This document shows positions 34,102 to 42,811 of a stretch of DNA of 64,000 nt, piece after piece. Below the pieces are notes generated by a model. The model had not been told where the DNA came from. It saw nothing but the letters and a program-made list of their open reading frames with translations, and did no database searches. The position numbers were made by a program, and so were the translations under genes. Source of the DNA: Hydrogenophaga flava NBRC 102514 (GTDB taxonomy: Bacteria; Pseudomonadota; Gammaproteobacteria; Burkholderiales; Burkholderiaceae_C). The first letter of the stretch is position 1. Each line of letters opens with the position of its first letter. The stretch is taken from NCBI RefSeq assembly GCF_001571145.1, contig NZ_BCTF01000023.1:1-64000 (forward strand), given 5' to 3'.

Positions 34102-34978
34102 ACCCTTGAACTGTTCCGGCTGGGTGGCGCTGATCACGGGCGGCGCGGGCGGTCTGGGCCGGGCCATCGCCGCGCGGCTGATCGAACGCGGCGTGCGCTG
34201 CCTGCTGGTGGACGTGAACGCGGCTGGCCTGGACCAGGCCGTGCGCGCGCTCGGGCCCCTGGCCACGGCGCATGTGGCCGACCTGACCGACGCCGAGGCG
34301 GTGCAGCGGCTGGTGGACCATGTGCGCGACGGCATCGGGCGGCTCGACCTTCTGGTCAACAACGCCGCAGTGGCGGACACGCAGCCGTTCGAGCAGCGCA
34401 GCCTGGCGTCCATCCAGGGCGAGTTCGGCATCAACCTGCTGGCGCCGGTGCTGCTGACGCACAGCCTGCTGCCGCAGCTGCGCCAGGCGGCGGACGGCCG
34501 GGTGATCTCCATCGTCTCGCTCGGTGGCATCTTCCCGCTGCCCGAGACCAGCGTCTATTCGGCCACCAAGTTCGGCCTGCGCGGCGCCATGCTCTGCCTG
34601 GGCCTGGACGGACCGCGTCTGGGCGTGAAATTCGGAATCATCAACCCCTCGGCGACCGAGACGCCCATGCTGGTGCGCGAGGCCATCGACGGTGGCAACA
34701 AGCTGCAGTTCATCGACCCGCCGCAGCAGCCCGACGAGGTGGCGCTGCAGGTGCTGCGCATGCTGGACCAGCCTTGCCTGGAGCGCTATGTGCGGCCCAG
34801 CGAGTCGTGGACGGTGCGGCTGGCCATGCTGGTGCCCAACCTGCTCGGGCGCCTGATTCCGCTGTTCCGGCGCCAGGGCGATGCGGGGCACCGCCGCTAC
34901 CTGGCCTCGCTGGAACAGCGCGGCATGATCCGCCAGCAGGACGGCGTCTGGCAGCTCGTGCCGCCGCCGCGGCCCTGA
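34094..34978 (+). CDS. Short-chain dehydrogenase/reductase
   Basis: A 294-residue SDR with TGGAGGLG (15-22), VNNAA (88-92) and the catalytic Ser142, Tyr155 and Lys159 (YSATKF). Longer than FabG by a C-terminal extension (about 250-294) with a hydrophobic patch (LAMLVPNLLGRLIPLF) suggesting membrane or substrate-lipid contact. Translationally coupled to the monooxygenase. Substrate unknown; lipid-like alcohols or ketones are plausible. Confidence 0.9.
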   Translation: MAEPLNCSGWVALITGGAGGLGRAIAARLIERGVRCLLVDVNAAGLDQAVRALGPLATAHVADLTDAEAVQRLVDHVRDGIGRLDLLVNNAAVADTQPFEQRSLASIQGEFGINLLAPVLLTHSLLPQLRQAADGRVISIVSLGGIFPLPETSVYSATKFGLRGAMLCLGLDGPRLGVKFGIINPSATETPMLVREAIDGGNKLQFIDPPQQPDEVALQVLRMLDQPCLERYVRPSESWTVRLAMLVPNLLGRLIPLFRRQGDAGHRRYLASLEQRGMIRQQDGVWQLVPPPRP

Positions 34979-34994
34979 GGGCAGGGCAGTGGTC

Positions 34995-35708
34995 TCAGCG
35001 GCGGGCCGCCGCCTGGCCGGTGGCCTTGCGCGGTGGCGCGGCGTCCGGCCGGATGCGGGTGAGGTGGCTGGCGATCATGCCGGCCACGGTGCGGGCCACG
35101 GCCTTCACGTCCAGCGGCTCGTCGAAGATCATTTCGACGGTGGCGTAGACCAGTTCCACCACGATGCGGCTGACCATCTGCAGCTCGGCCGGATTCGCAT
35201 CGGGAAACGCCTGCACGAGCAACTCGGTCTGTTCCTTCGTGACGGCGGCGTGCGAGGCCAGCCGCACCTGCTGCAGCGCGGGCACCGCGCGCAGGGCCCG
35301 CATGATCCACACGCCGCCCACGGTCTGCACCGTGGCTTCGTAGGTGTCGAGGATCAGCCCCTCCATCGCGTGCTCCAGCGCTTCCAGTCCCCCGGCGAAC
35401 ACCTCCAGCGTCATGTGGCGGTCGACACGTGCGTTCTGCGCCTGCATCAGGCGCTGGCCCAGCTCCGACAGCAGCGCGTACTTGTTGGGGAAATAGCGGT
35501 AGAGGGCCGGGGGCGTGAGCCCGGCGCGCTCACACACCAGGTTGGTCGACAAGCGCTCGATGCCCACATCGGCCAGCGTCTGCGCGGTCACTTCCAGGAT
35601 GCGTTCGTAGGTCTCGGTGGCGCGCTGCTGCGCCGGCTGCTTCTTGGCGACCAGCGAGGGCTGTGGCTTCTTGCGGCTCGTTGTCATGGCTCGGGTGGCG
35701 ATGGGCAT
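34995..35708 (-). CDS. TetR/AcrR-family transcriptional regulator
   Basis: A 237-residue TetR protein with a helix-turn-helix at about residues 50-75 (STNLVCERAGLTPPALYRYFPNKYALL) and an N-terminal basic, Lys/Gln-rich tail. The Met at 35708 follows a good ribosome site (GGGAGAA). It diverges from the DUF2147 gene across 106 bp, where two tandem operator-like sites lie at 35744-35776; it therefore probably represses itself and the catabolic series to its right. The stop is 16 bp from the stop of the SDR (convergent). Confidence 0.92.
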   Translation of the reverse strand: MPIATRAMTTSRKKPQPSLVAKKQPAQQRATETYERILEVTAQTLADVGIERLSTNLVCERAGLTPPALYRYFPNKYALLSELGQRLMQAQNARVDRHMTLEVFAGGLEALEHAMEGLILDTYEATVQTVGGVWIMRALRAVPALQQVRLASHAAVTKEQTELLVQAFPDANPAELQMVSRIVVELVYATVEMIFDEPLDVKAVARTVAGMIASHLTRIRPDAAPPRKATGQAAARR

Positions 35709-35732
35709 CAGGGATTCTCCCAGTAATCTTTT

Positions 35733-35763
35733 TTGGCAAAAACGATAGTCATCACTATATACT
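35733..35763 (+). promoter_or_regulatory. Sigma-70-like promoter of the DUF2147/porin series
   Basis: TTGGCA (35733-35738, 5 of 6) and TATACT (35758-35763, 5 of 6) with a 19-bp spacer, 52 bp upstream of the first DUF2147 start. The -10 lies between and inside the two operator sites described at 35744-35776, so a bound TetR would occlude RNA polymerase. Confidence 0.5.
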
Positions 35764-35776
35764 AGTCATAACTATC
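35744..35776. promoter_or_regulatory. Tandem TetR operator sites
   Basis: Two direct repeats, TAGTCATCACTAT (35746-35758) and TAGTCATAACTAT (35763-35775), differ at one base, start 17 bp apart, and are each internally symmetric (TAGT...ACTA). An outer inverted pair GATAGT/ACTATC frames the whole. The region is AT-rich against the GC-rich background. Two TetR dimers could bind side by side. Confidence 0.65.
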
Positions 35777-35814
35777 TGATTGGTCTTTGATACCGCTCAA
35801 GAAAGGGGCTTCTG

Positions 35815-36237
35815 ATGACGCTGCACTTCCGCCTGCTGGCCCTTGTCTGCTGTGTGCTGAGCCTGCCCGCCCTGGCCGATGGGCCGGACGAGGCCAAGGG
35901 CTTGTGGATGACACCGGAGGGCGATGCGGTGATCCAGTTCGCGCCCTGCGCCGAGCCGGCCGGCGCCCTGTGCGGAATCATCGTCTGGGACAAGGACGCC
36001 GGCACGGCCGCCGACACCTGCGGGGTGCGCATCGCGCAGCTCGCGCGCTACGAGAAGGACGCCTGGCGCGACGGCTGGGTCTACGACCCGCGCGACGACC
36101 GGAAATACAAGGGCGCCGTGCGCGCCAGGGGCAGCGAGCTGCGCATCCGCGCCTTCGTGGGCGTGGAAGTCCTGGGCCAGACCGAACAGCTCAAGCGCGT
36201 GGACCGGCTGCCCGACGCGCCCCAGTGCAAACGCTGA
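35815..36237 (+). CDS. DUF2147 exported protein (copy 1)
   Basis: A 140-residue periplasmic DUF2147 protein with a signal peptide (about 1-20, ending PALA). It shows the family pattern: GLWMTPEGDAVIQF, CGIIVWD, WRDGWVYDPRDDRKYKG and a terminal RVDRL. DUF2147 proteins are lipocalin-like; function unknown. A paralogue (copy 2, 45347-45829) closes the same gene series. First gene behind the TetR-type operators, 81 bp before the porin. Confidence 0.88.
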   Translation: MTLHFRLLALVCCVLSLPALADGPDEAKGLWMTPEGDAVIQFAPCAEPAGALCGIIVWDKDAGTAADTCGVRIAQLARYEKDAWRDGWVYDPRDDRKYKGAVRARGSELRIRAFVGVEVLGQTEQLKRVDRLPDAPQCKR

Positions 36238-36318
36238 TCAGGCGCTGATCGCCATACCCCGCCGTTCCCCCCCCGCCGTTTTCCCCGCCCCTCCCACCAC
36301 CGAAGCAAGGAGTTCTCC

Positions 36319-37197
36319 ATGATCCCGTTCCGTCCTCTGTCCCTGGCCGTGGCCGCCACGCTGGCCGGCGCCGCCCTGCCATCGTTCGGCCAGGAAATGG
36401 CCAGCTACGCCACCACCACCGAGGTCAAGCTCACCTCCGATGTGCGCAGCCGCGGTGTCTCTGATTCCTTCAACCGGCCCGGTGCCAAGCTCGGTGTGCA
36501 GATTGCGCACGAGAGCGGCCTGGTGGGCCTGGCCGAGTTCGCCACGGTGAGCAAGAAGCAGTTTCTCGGCGGCGAAGGTCTGGGCGTCACGCTGGCTGGC
36601 GGCTACCGCTTTGGCGATCCAGAGGGCTGGCACTTCGGCGTGGGCCTTGCCACCGAGCTGTTCCCTGGCGCGCAGTTCGAAGCGCCGCACGGCTTCGACA
36701 TGGCCACGGGTTCGCCCACGGACTGGCGCCGCACCAAGTACGACAGCGCGTTCGCGCTGGCCGAGGTCGGCTACGGCGCGCTGGAGGCGCGCCTCATGAA
36801 TGTGATCTCCAAGAACTACCGCGGCGCCAACACCGGCGGCGTGTGCGGCACCATGCTCTCGACCATGGCCGACCCGATGCCGGGGCTGGCCTGCTATGCG
36901 CGTGGCGACCAGAACTCGCGCGGCAGCTGGCTGTTCGACCTGGGCTACAAGTTCGAACTGAACCCCACCACCACGCTCAACCTGCACGGTGGCTACCAGA
37001 AAATCGCCAACTTCAAGGAAGCGAACTTTGCCGACTACGCGGTGGGTGTGACCCACAAGCGCTGGGGCTACAGCTGGAGCGCCGAGTGGGTGACCACCCG
37101 CACCCGCGTGCGCGAGCTGTACCTGGCGTTCGATGGCGACAAGGTGCGCGCCACCGACAACGATCGCCTCGTTCTTTCGGTCTCCCGCAGCTTCTGA
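36319..37197 (+). CDS. TorF-family putative outer membrane porin
   Basis: A 292-residue outer-membrane protein with a signal peptide (about 1-24, ending SFGQ) and alternating beta-strand pattern up to a terminal aromatic (LVLSVSRSF), as expected for BAM-dependent insertion. Matches the TorF/TIGR02001 family (VKLTSDVRSRGVSDSF near the N-terminus). It may admit the substrate of the downstream kinase/aldolase. Ribosome site AAGGAG; the stop is 1 bp before the kinase start. Confidence 0.87.
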   Translation: MIPFRPLSLAVAATLAGAALPSFGQEMASYATTTEVKLTSDVRSRGVSDSFNRPGAKLGVQIAHESGLVGLAEFATVSKKQFLGGEGLGVTLAGGYRFGDPEGWHFGVGLATELFPGAQFEAPHGFDMATGSPTDWRRTKYDSAFALAEVGYGALEARLMNVISKNYRGANTGGVCGTMLSTMADPMPGLACYARGDQNSRGSWLFDLGYKFELNPTTTLNLHGGYQKIANFKEANFADYAVGVTHKRWGYSWSAEWVTTRTRVRELYLAFDGDKVRATDNDRLVLSVSRSF

Positions 37198-37198
37198 C

Positions 37199-38818
37199 AT
37201 GACACAGGCGCCGAATCACCGGTCCGCCCCCACCGACGAGCGCCTCGTGCTCGCGGTGGACCTGGGCACCTCGGGCTGCAAGTGCGCCCTGGTGTCGCTG
37301 GACGGCACGGTGCACGCCTGGGCGTTCCGGGCGGTGCCGCTGCATGTGCAGGGCGCCCGGGCCGAGCAGGAGCCGCAGGACTGGTGGACGGCCTTGCTCG
37401 GCAGCGCGGGCGAGATCCTCGCCGGCGACGCCGGACTGCGCCGCCGTGTGGTGGCGGTGTGCTGCTCCGCGCAGACCGAGGGCACGGTGTGTGTGGACCG
37501 CAGCGGCCAGGCCATCGGGCGCGCGCTCACCTGGCTCGACGCCCGGGGCGCGGCCGCCATGGCGCGCCGGGTGCGCGGGCGCGGCCCCAGCATCGAAGGC
37601 TACGGTCCGCTCAAGCTCTGGCGCTGGCTGCGGCTGACCGGCGGTGCGCCTTCGCTGTCGGGACGCGACTCGGCCGGTCACATGGCCTACGTCCACGACG
37701 AGGAGCCCGAGCGCTACGAGCGCACCCACAAGTTTCTCAACGTGCCGGACTACCTGAACCTGCGCCTGTCCGGCCGCTTCTGTGCCACGCAGGATTCGAC
37801 GGTCACCTCCTGGGTCACCGACAACCGGGACGCGCACCACATCCGTTACGACGCCGGCCTGATCCGCCTGCTGGGCATCGACGCGGCCAAGCTGCCCGAG
37901 ATCGTGCGTTCGACCGACGTGCTCGGCCCCCTGCTGCCCGACGTGGCGCAGGCCCTGGGCCTGAGCGAGAAAACCTTGGTGGTGGCCGGCGCGGTGGACA
38001 ACTCCGCCGTCGCGGTGGGTGCCGCCGTGGGCGACTTCGAAACCCACCTGTACCTGGGCACCTCGTCCTGGCTGGGCGCGCATGTGCCCTTCATGAAGAC
38101 CGACGTGCGCCACAAGATCGCCGCCGTGCCCAGCGCGGTGGACGGGCGCTACCTCGCGATGGCGCTGCAGTCCACGGCAGGGGCCAACCTCTCGTTCCTG
38201 CGCGACCGCATCCTCTACCACCCGGACGAACTGGCCAGCGACGAAGAACACCCCGCGGTCTACGAGGCGCTCAACCGCATCGCCGCGCGCGTGCCACCCG
38301 GCGCGCGCGGGCTGATCTACACGCCCTGGCTGCTGGGCGAGCGCACACCGGTGGACGACCCGTGCCTGCGCGCCGGCTTGCTGAACATGTCGCTGGAACA
38401 CACCCGCGAGGACATCTTCCGAGCCTTCCTGGAAGGCGTGGCGCTGAACACCCGCTGGATGCTGGAGCCCTTTGCCCGCCTGCTCGGGCGCAACCCCGGC
38501 ACCATCACCGCGGTGGGCGGCGGCGCGCAGTCGGATGTGTGGTGCCAGATCATGGCCGACGTGACCGGCCAGCCCATCCGGCAGATCGAGAACCCGATCC
38601 AGACCAACGCCATCGGCGCCACCTTCATCGCCGGGGTGGGCATGGGCGCGCTGTCCTTTGCCGACCTGGCGCACCTGCGGCGCACGCGCGCCGTCTACGA
38701 ACCCGCCAGCGCACTGCGCCGCCTGCACGACGACCAGTTCGAGACCTTCAAGGAGGTGCGCACCCGGCTGGCGCCGCTGTACCACCGACTCAACCAGCAC
38801 CAGGGAGCCACCGCATGA
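37199..38818 (+). CDS. FGGY-family carbohydrate kinase
   Basis: A 539-residue FGGY kinase, similar in length to xylulokinase/ribulokinase. N-terminal phosphate-1 loop VDLGTSGCK (about 20-28), catalytic Asp region GAVDNSAVAVGA and the adenosine loop AVGGGAQSDVW are visible. It would phosphorylate a sugar or polyol in the cytoplasm. A longer start at 37133 would overlap the porin and adds no family sequence. The next gene, an aldolase, overlaps by 4 bp, suggesting phosphorylation followed by C-C cleavage. Confidence 0.92.
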   Translation: MTQAPNHRSAPTDERLVLAVDLGTSGCKCALVSLDGTVHAWAFRAVPLHVQGARAEQEPQDWWTALLGSAGEILAGDAGLRRRVVAVCCSAQTEGTVCVDRSGQAIGRALTWLDARGAAAMARRVRGRGPSIEGYGPLKLWRWLRLTGGAPSLSGRDSAGHMAYVHDEEPERYERTHKFLNVPDYLNLRLSGRFCATQDSTVTSWVTDNRDAHHIRYDAGLIRLLGIDAAKLPEIVRSTDVLGPLLPDVAQALGLSEKTLVVAGAVDNSAVAVGAAVGDFETHLYLGTSSWLGAHVPFMKTDVRHKIAAVPSAVDGRYLAMALQSTAGANLSFLRDRILYHPDELASDEEHPAVYEALNRIAARVPPGARGLIYTPWLLGERTPVDDPCLRAGLLNMSLEHTREDIFRAFLEGVALNTRWMLEPFARLLGRNPGTITAVGGGAQSDVWCQIMADVTGQPIRQIENPIQTNAIGATFIAGVGMGALSFADLAHLRRTRAVYEPASALRRLHDDQFETFKEVRTRLAPLYHRLNQHQGATA

Positions 38819-39456
38819 ACTCGCTGCCCTTCCGCCGCACCATCGTCGAGATGTGCGTCCAGCTCTCCCACCAGGGCCACTTCTCCGGCACGGGCGGGAA
38901 CATCGCGCTGCGCATCGACGCCGAGCACATCGCCGTCACGCCCTCGGCGACCGACTATCTGACGATGACTGCCGACGACGTGTGTGTGCTGCGCCTGGCC
39001 GACCTGCGGCAGGTCGAAGGAAACAAGTCACCGACGGTGGAGAGCGGCCTGCACGCACAGGTGCTGCGCGCCCGGCCCGACGTGAACGCCAGCGTGCACA
39101 CGCACCAACCCGTGGCCAGCGCCTGCGCCCTGCTGGGACAGCCGCTGCAGGTGCCACCCGGCCCCCTGCGGCGGCTGCTGGGCGAGCACATTCCCGTGGC
39201 GGGTTACGCCCCCTCGGGCAGTGGCTGGCTGTCGTCCAAGCTGGCCCGCCAGCTGCGCCCCGACACCAACGCCTACCTGATGCTCAACCACGGCGTGCTG
39301 TGCTGCGGCGCCACGACCAGCGCCGCCCTGCAGGCGGTGGACGACCTTGAAACCCTGTGCACCTCCCTGCTGCTGCAACGCATCGCGGCGCGCAGCGAAC
39401 GTGAACCCTTCATGCAGGCGGCCCTGCGGCGCGTCGCCGACGCGCTCGCCGCCTGA
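38815..39456 (+). CDS. Class II aldolase/adducin-family protein (metal site intact)
   Basis: A 213-residue class II aldolase (fuculose-/rhamnulose-1-phosphate aldolase superfamily). The Zn ligands and base are in place: Glu76 (PTVESGLH), His95 and His97 (SVHTHQP), His159 (LMLNHGV), together with the phosphate loop SGTGGN at 24-29. It would split a sugar-1-phosphate into DHAP and an aldehyde, or act as an epimerase or decarboxylase. Coupled to the kinase; a divergent copy without metal ligands lies at 40988. Confidence 0.9.
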   Translation: MNSLPFRRTIVEMCVQLSHQGHFSGTGGNIALRIDAEHIAVTPSATDYLTMTADDVCVLRLADLRQVEGNKSPTVESGLHAQVLRARPDVNASVHTHQPVASACALLGQPLQVPPGPLRRLLGEHIPVAGYAPSGSGWLSSKLARQLRPDTNAYLMLNHGVLCCGATTSAALQAVDDLETLCTSLLLQRIAARSEREPFMQAALRRVADALAA

Positions 39457-39483
39457 TCCCTCCCTGTACCCGGCCCACCCACC

Positions 39484-40983
39484 ATGAGCAACCTGTCCTC
39501 CGTTCACACCGCCGCCGCGGCCACCACCGCGCCCCGTCCTGCCACTTCCGCCATTTCGGCCTGGCCCGATGTGGACAGCCTCTACCGCCGCTTTGCCGAG
39601 CTGGTGAAGCAGCCCATGCGGCCCATCCGCGCCGACAAGATGCCGCAGGTGATGCGCTACTTCGACGAGCGCTGCCAGGGGTCGAAACGCCTGTCCGAAC
39701 GCGCCAAGACCGTGATCCCGGGCGGCGTGCAGCACAACCTGGCCTTCAACCACCCGTTCCCGCTCGCCATCACCCAGGCCGACGGCGCCCACATGACCGA
39801 CGTGGACGGCAACCGCTACATCGACTTCCTGCAGGCAGGTGGCCCCACGCTGCTGGGCTCCAACCACCCGGCGGTGCGCGCAAAGGTGAACGAGGTGCTC
39901 GATTCGTGCGGCCCCGTCACCGGGCTGCTGCACGAGTACGAGGTCAAGCTGGCCGAACTGGTGTGCCAGAGCATGCCCGGCGTGGACATGGTGCGCCTGC
40001 TGGGCTCGGGCACCGAGGCCGTGATGGGCGCGGTGCGCCTGGCGCGCGCCTACACCGGCAAGAAACGCATCATCAAGGTGGGCGGCGCCTACCACGGCTG
40101 GAGCGACCAGCTGGTCTACGGCATGCGCCTGCCCAAGACCGGCCGCATGGAGGCGGTGGGCATTCCGACTGGCGCCACTGGCAACACGCAGGAGTGCAAC
40201 CCCAACGACCTGGACGCGCTGCGCAGCCAGCTGCGCTGGAACCGCCTGCGCGGCGGCACGGCGGCCGTGCTGCTGGAGCCCCTGGGCCCCGAGAGCGGCA
40301 CCCGCCCGGTGCACCCCGACTACAACCGCCAGGTGCGGGCACTGTGCGACGAGTTCGGCGCGCTGCTGATCTTCGACGAGGTGGTCACGGGTTTCCGCAT
40401 CGGCATGGGCGGCGCTCAGGCCTACTTCGGCGTCACGCCCGACCTCACCGTGCTGGGCAAGTGCCTCACCGGCGGCTACCCCATGGCGGGTGCCATCGGC
40501 GGCCGCAAGGACATCATGATGATGCTGGTGGGCGGCATCGGCACCACCGCCAAACGCGCCTTCGTGGGCGGCACGCTGTCGGCCAACCCGCTGTCCTGCG
40601 TGGCGGGCTACCACGCGCTGCTGGAGGCGCAGCGCACCGACGCCGCCGGTGTGGCCGGGCGCGCGGGTGACCGGCTGCGCCAGGGGCTGGAGGGCATCAT
40701 CAACCGCCTGGGCCTGCCCTACGTGACCTACAACATGGGTTCCATCGTGCACCTGCAGACCTCGGGCGTGCTGCTGCTGGACACCAGCAGCCTGTGGAAG
40801 CTGTTCAAGGTGAAGGACGAGGCCAAGCGCCGCAAGCACATGATGGAAGAGATGGGCGCGGCCTACACGGCCCACGGCCTCATCACCCTGGCCGGCAGCC
40901 GCATCTACACCAGCCTGGCCGACACCGACGACGTGGTCGACGATGCGCTGAACCGCTTCGAAGACGTCTTCAAACTGGTCTGA
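39484..40983 (+). CDS. Class III aminotransferase (glutamate-1-semialdehyde aminomutase-like)
   Basis: A 499-residue PLP enzyme. Recognisable are GSGTEAVMGAVRLAR, DEVVTGFR (Asp298 binding the pyridine nitrogen) and the PLP Lys326 in LGKCLTGGYP. It has a roughly 50-residue N-terminal Ala/Thr-rich extension, longer than HemL. The true heme gene would normally be alone, so this is probably a catabolic aminotransferase or mutase acting on an amino-aldehyde in this series. The stop is 4 bp before the next gene. Confidence 0.88.
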   Translation: MSNLSSVHTAAAATTAPRPATSAISAWPDVDSLYRRFAELVKQPMRPIRADKMPQVMRYFDERCQGSKRLSERAKTVIPGGVQHNLAFNHPFPLAITQADGAHMTDVDGNRYIDFLQAGGPTLLGSNHPAVRAKVNEVLDSCGPVTGLLHEYEVKLAELVCQSMPGVDMVRLLGSGTEAVMGAVRLARAYTGKKRIIKVGGAYHGWSDQLVYGMRLPKTGRMEAVGIPTGATGNTQECNPNDLDALRSQLRWNRLRGGTAAVLLEPLGPESGTRPVHPDYNRQVRALCDEFGALLIFDEVVTGFRIGMGGAQAYFGVTPDLTVLGKCLTGGYPMAGAIGGRKDIMMMLVGGIGTTAKRAFVGGTLSANPLSCVAGYHALLEAQRTDAAGVAGRAGDRLRQGLEGIINRLGLPYVTYNMGSIVHLQTSGVLLLDTSSLWKLFKVKDEAKRRKHMMEEMGAAYTAHGLITLAGSRIYTSLADTDDVVDDALNRFEDVFKLV

Positions 40984-40987
40984 CGCC

Positions 40988-41620
40988 ATGAGCACCGAAC
41001 AAGACCTGCGCGCGCAATGGCCCGGGCTGCGCGACCGGCTGCAGGCCAAGGGCCTGCTGGAGGGCGAGGGCGCCAGCCTGTCGCTGCGCATTCCCGGCAC
41101 CGAGGCCATGTGGTTCGGCCTCGCCCGCGACAGCGCCCCGCAGCGCGTGGTCTGGCGCGCGGCACCGCGCGAGGCCGAGGCGCACGCCGCCACCTACGCC
41201 GCGCGGGGCGACGTGGGCGCCATCGCCGAAGGTGGCGGCCGCTTCGGGCGCTGCCTGGCCGACTTCGGTGGCGCGATGCCCCAGGTGTTCGACGAGCAGG
41301 CCCGCCACCTGGGCCCGATGGGACCGCCCAGCGCGGGCGCGGGGGATGTGCCGGTGGCGCTGCGGACCGGCGGCAACGCGCTGCTGCTGCGGGGCCGGCC
41401 GGTCTGCCTGGGCACCACCGCGCTGCGCCTGGCGCTGAACGCCGAGCTGTTCGAAAAATGCGCCAAGGCCTATGTGCTGGCCGTGGCCGGCAACGGGCGC
41501 GTGCGCCCGCTGCCCTGGATCGTCCGCCTGGTGGCCAACCGGCGCCTGGCGAAAGACCGCCAGCGCGCGGCGGTGCGGTTCGTGCAAGGGCATCTGCCCG
41601 AAGAGAGCAACGGTTACTGA
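40988..41620 (+). CDS. Class II aldolase-like protein lacking the metal site
   Basis: A 210-residue protein that matches the class II aldolase layout: an N-terminal GEGASLSLRIPG segment and, near residues 125-165, a LRTGGNALLLRGRPVCLGTTAL...ELFEKCAKAYVLA stretch that aligns with the C-terminal part of active aldolases. The HxH region reads AIAEGGGRF and the third His (NHG) reads TGGN, so metal ligands are missing. It is probably a non-catalytic or repurposed subunit. Tightly packed after the aminotransferase and 21 bp before the MFS gene. Alignment by eye; family call is moderately sure. Confidence 0.6.
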   Translation: MSTEQDLRAQWPGLRDRLQAKGLLEGEGASLSLRIPGTEAMWFGLARDSAPQRVVWRAAPREAEAHAATYAARGDVGAIAEGGGRFGRCLADFGGAMPQVFDEQARHLGPMGPPSAGAGDVPVALRTGGNALLLRGRPVCLGTTALRLALNAELFEKCAKAYVLAVAGNGRVRPLPWIVRLVANRRLAKDRQRAAVRFVQGHLPEESNGY

Positions 41621-41641
41621 CCCACCCTGGAGGGGCCTGCC

Positions 41642-42811
41642 ATGTCAACCCAAACCGATCCGAGCGTTTCCCCCGTGCAGCTGGCCGGCGCGCTGGCCAT
41701 CGGCACCATTGCCGTGCTCATGGTGGGCGTGCAGCCCATCCTGCTCGGTGCCCTGGTCGAGGCTGGCCACGTCAGCCTGGAGGGCGTGGGCATCGTGGCC
41801 ATGGCCGAGATCATCATGCTGGGGCTGGGCGTGGTGCTCGGCGACACCCTGCTGCCCGGCTTGCGGCTGCGGCAGATCACCATCCTCGCGGCGCTGTGCA
41901 CGGCGGCGCTGGACCTGCTCACCCTGCAGGCGGTGGGCGATGGCGGCATGGCGGCCGTGCGGGCCGGCGCCGGTCTGGCCGAGGGGGTGCTGATCTGGGG
42001 CACCACCGGCGTGATCGTGCGCACCGCCCAGCCGGCGCGCATCGGCGGTGTCTTCTTCGTGCTGCAGACCATTGCCCAGGCCCTGCTGGGGCTGGCGCTG
42101 GCCAACGCCATCATTCCGCGCTGGGGCTGGCCGGGTGGCTTCGTGGCGCTGGGCCTGCTGGCGCTGCTGCCCTGCCTGCTGGCGTTCGTGCAGCCCGCGC
42201 GCCTGTCGCCCCTGGCCCCGCCCGCGGTCTCGGGTTTCCGGTGGTCGGCCCGCACGCTGCAGCCTCTGGCCGTGGTGTTCCTGCAGCTGGCGGCGCTGGG
42301 CTCGTTCTGGGCCTACATCGAGCCTCTGGGCCAGGCGGTGGGGCTGAACGCACAGGCCGCGCAGACCCTGGTGGCCGCGGTGCTGGTGATGCAGGTGGTG
42401 GGCGGTAGCGTGGCGGCGCTGGCGGTGCGCCGGCTGCCGCTGGTGCCCACGCTGGTGTTCTGTTCGATGGTGCTGGCCGCGGTCACCGCCACCGTGTACC
42501 AGCTGCCCGCAGGTGGCGTGCGCAGCTTCTCCATCGCCTGTGCGGCGTTCGGCTTTGTGTGGCTGTTCATGCTGCCGTTCCACATCGGCCTGGCGTTCCG
42601 CGCCGACCCCAGCGGACGACTGGCCGGCCTGGTGCCGGCGGCGCAGCTGCTGGGCAGCGCGCTGGGGCCGCTCACGGGCTCGTTCATGGTCGAGGGGAAC
42701 GACGCCAGCGCCGTGCCGCTGCTGAGCGTGGCCTTCGCTGTGGCGGCGGCGGTGCTGGTGTTGCTGGGCCGGGTGCCCCAGGGCGCGCAACCGCACAGGG
42801 TGCTGTCGTGA
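41642..42811 (+). CDS. MFS transporter
   Basis: A 389-residue membrane protein with about twelve hydrophobic helices, consistent with a major facilitator permease of the short type (YbjJ/CynX size). The stop overlaps the GTG start of the next gene by 4 bp. It may bring in the substrate of the catabolic series or export an intermediate. Confidence 0.87.
   Translation: MSTQTDPSVSPVQLAGALAIGTIAVLMVGVQPILLGALVEAGHVSLEGVGIVAMAEIIMLGLGVVLGDTLLPGLRLRQITILAALCTAALDLLTLQAVGDGGMAAVRAGAGLAEGVLIWGTTGVIVRTAQPARIGGVFFVLQTIAQALLGLALANAIIPRWGWPGGFVALGLLALLPCLLAFVQPARLSPLAPPAVSGFRWSARTLQPLAVVFLQLAALGSFWAYIEPLGQAVGLNAQAAQTLVAAVLVMQVVGGSVAALAVRRLPLVPTLVFCSMVLAAVTATVYQLPAGGVRSFSIACAAFGFVWLFMLPFHIGLAFRADPSGRLAGLVPAAQLLGSALGPLTGSFMVEGNDASAVPLLSVAFAVAAAVLVLLGRVPQGAQPHRVLS

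Noticed and set aside
39484-40983. Heme biosynthesis hemL
   Set aside because: The N-terminal extension and the linkage to kinase, aldolase and MFS genes do not fit a housekeeping HemL; only the fold is similar.
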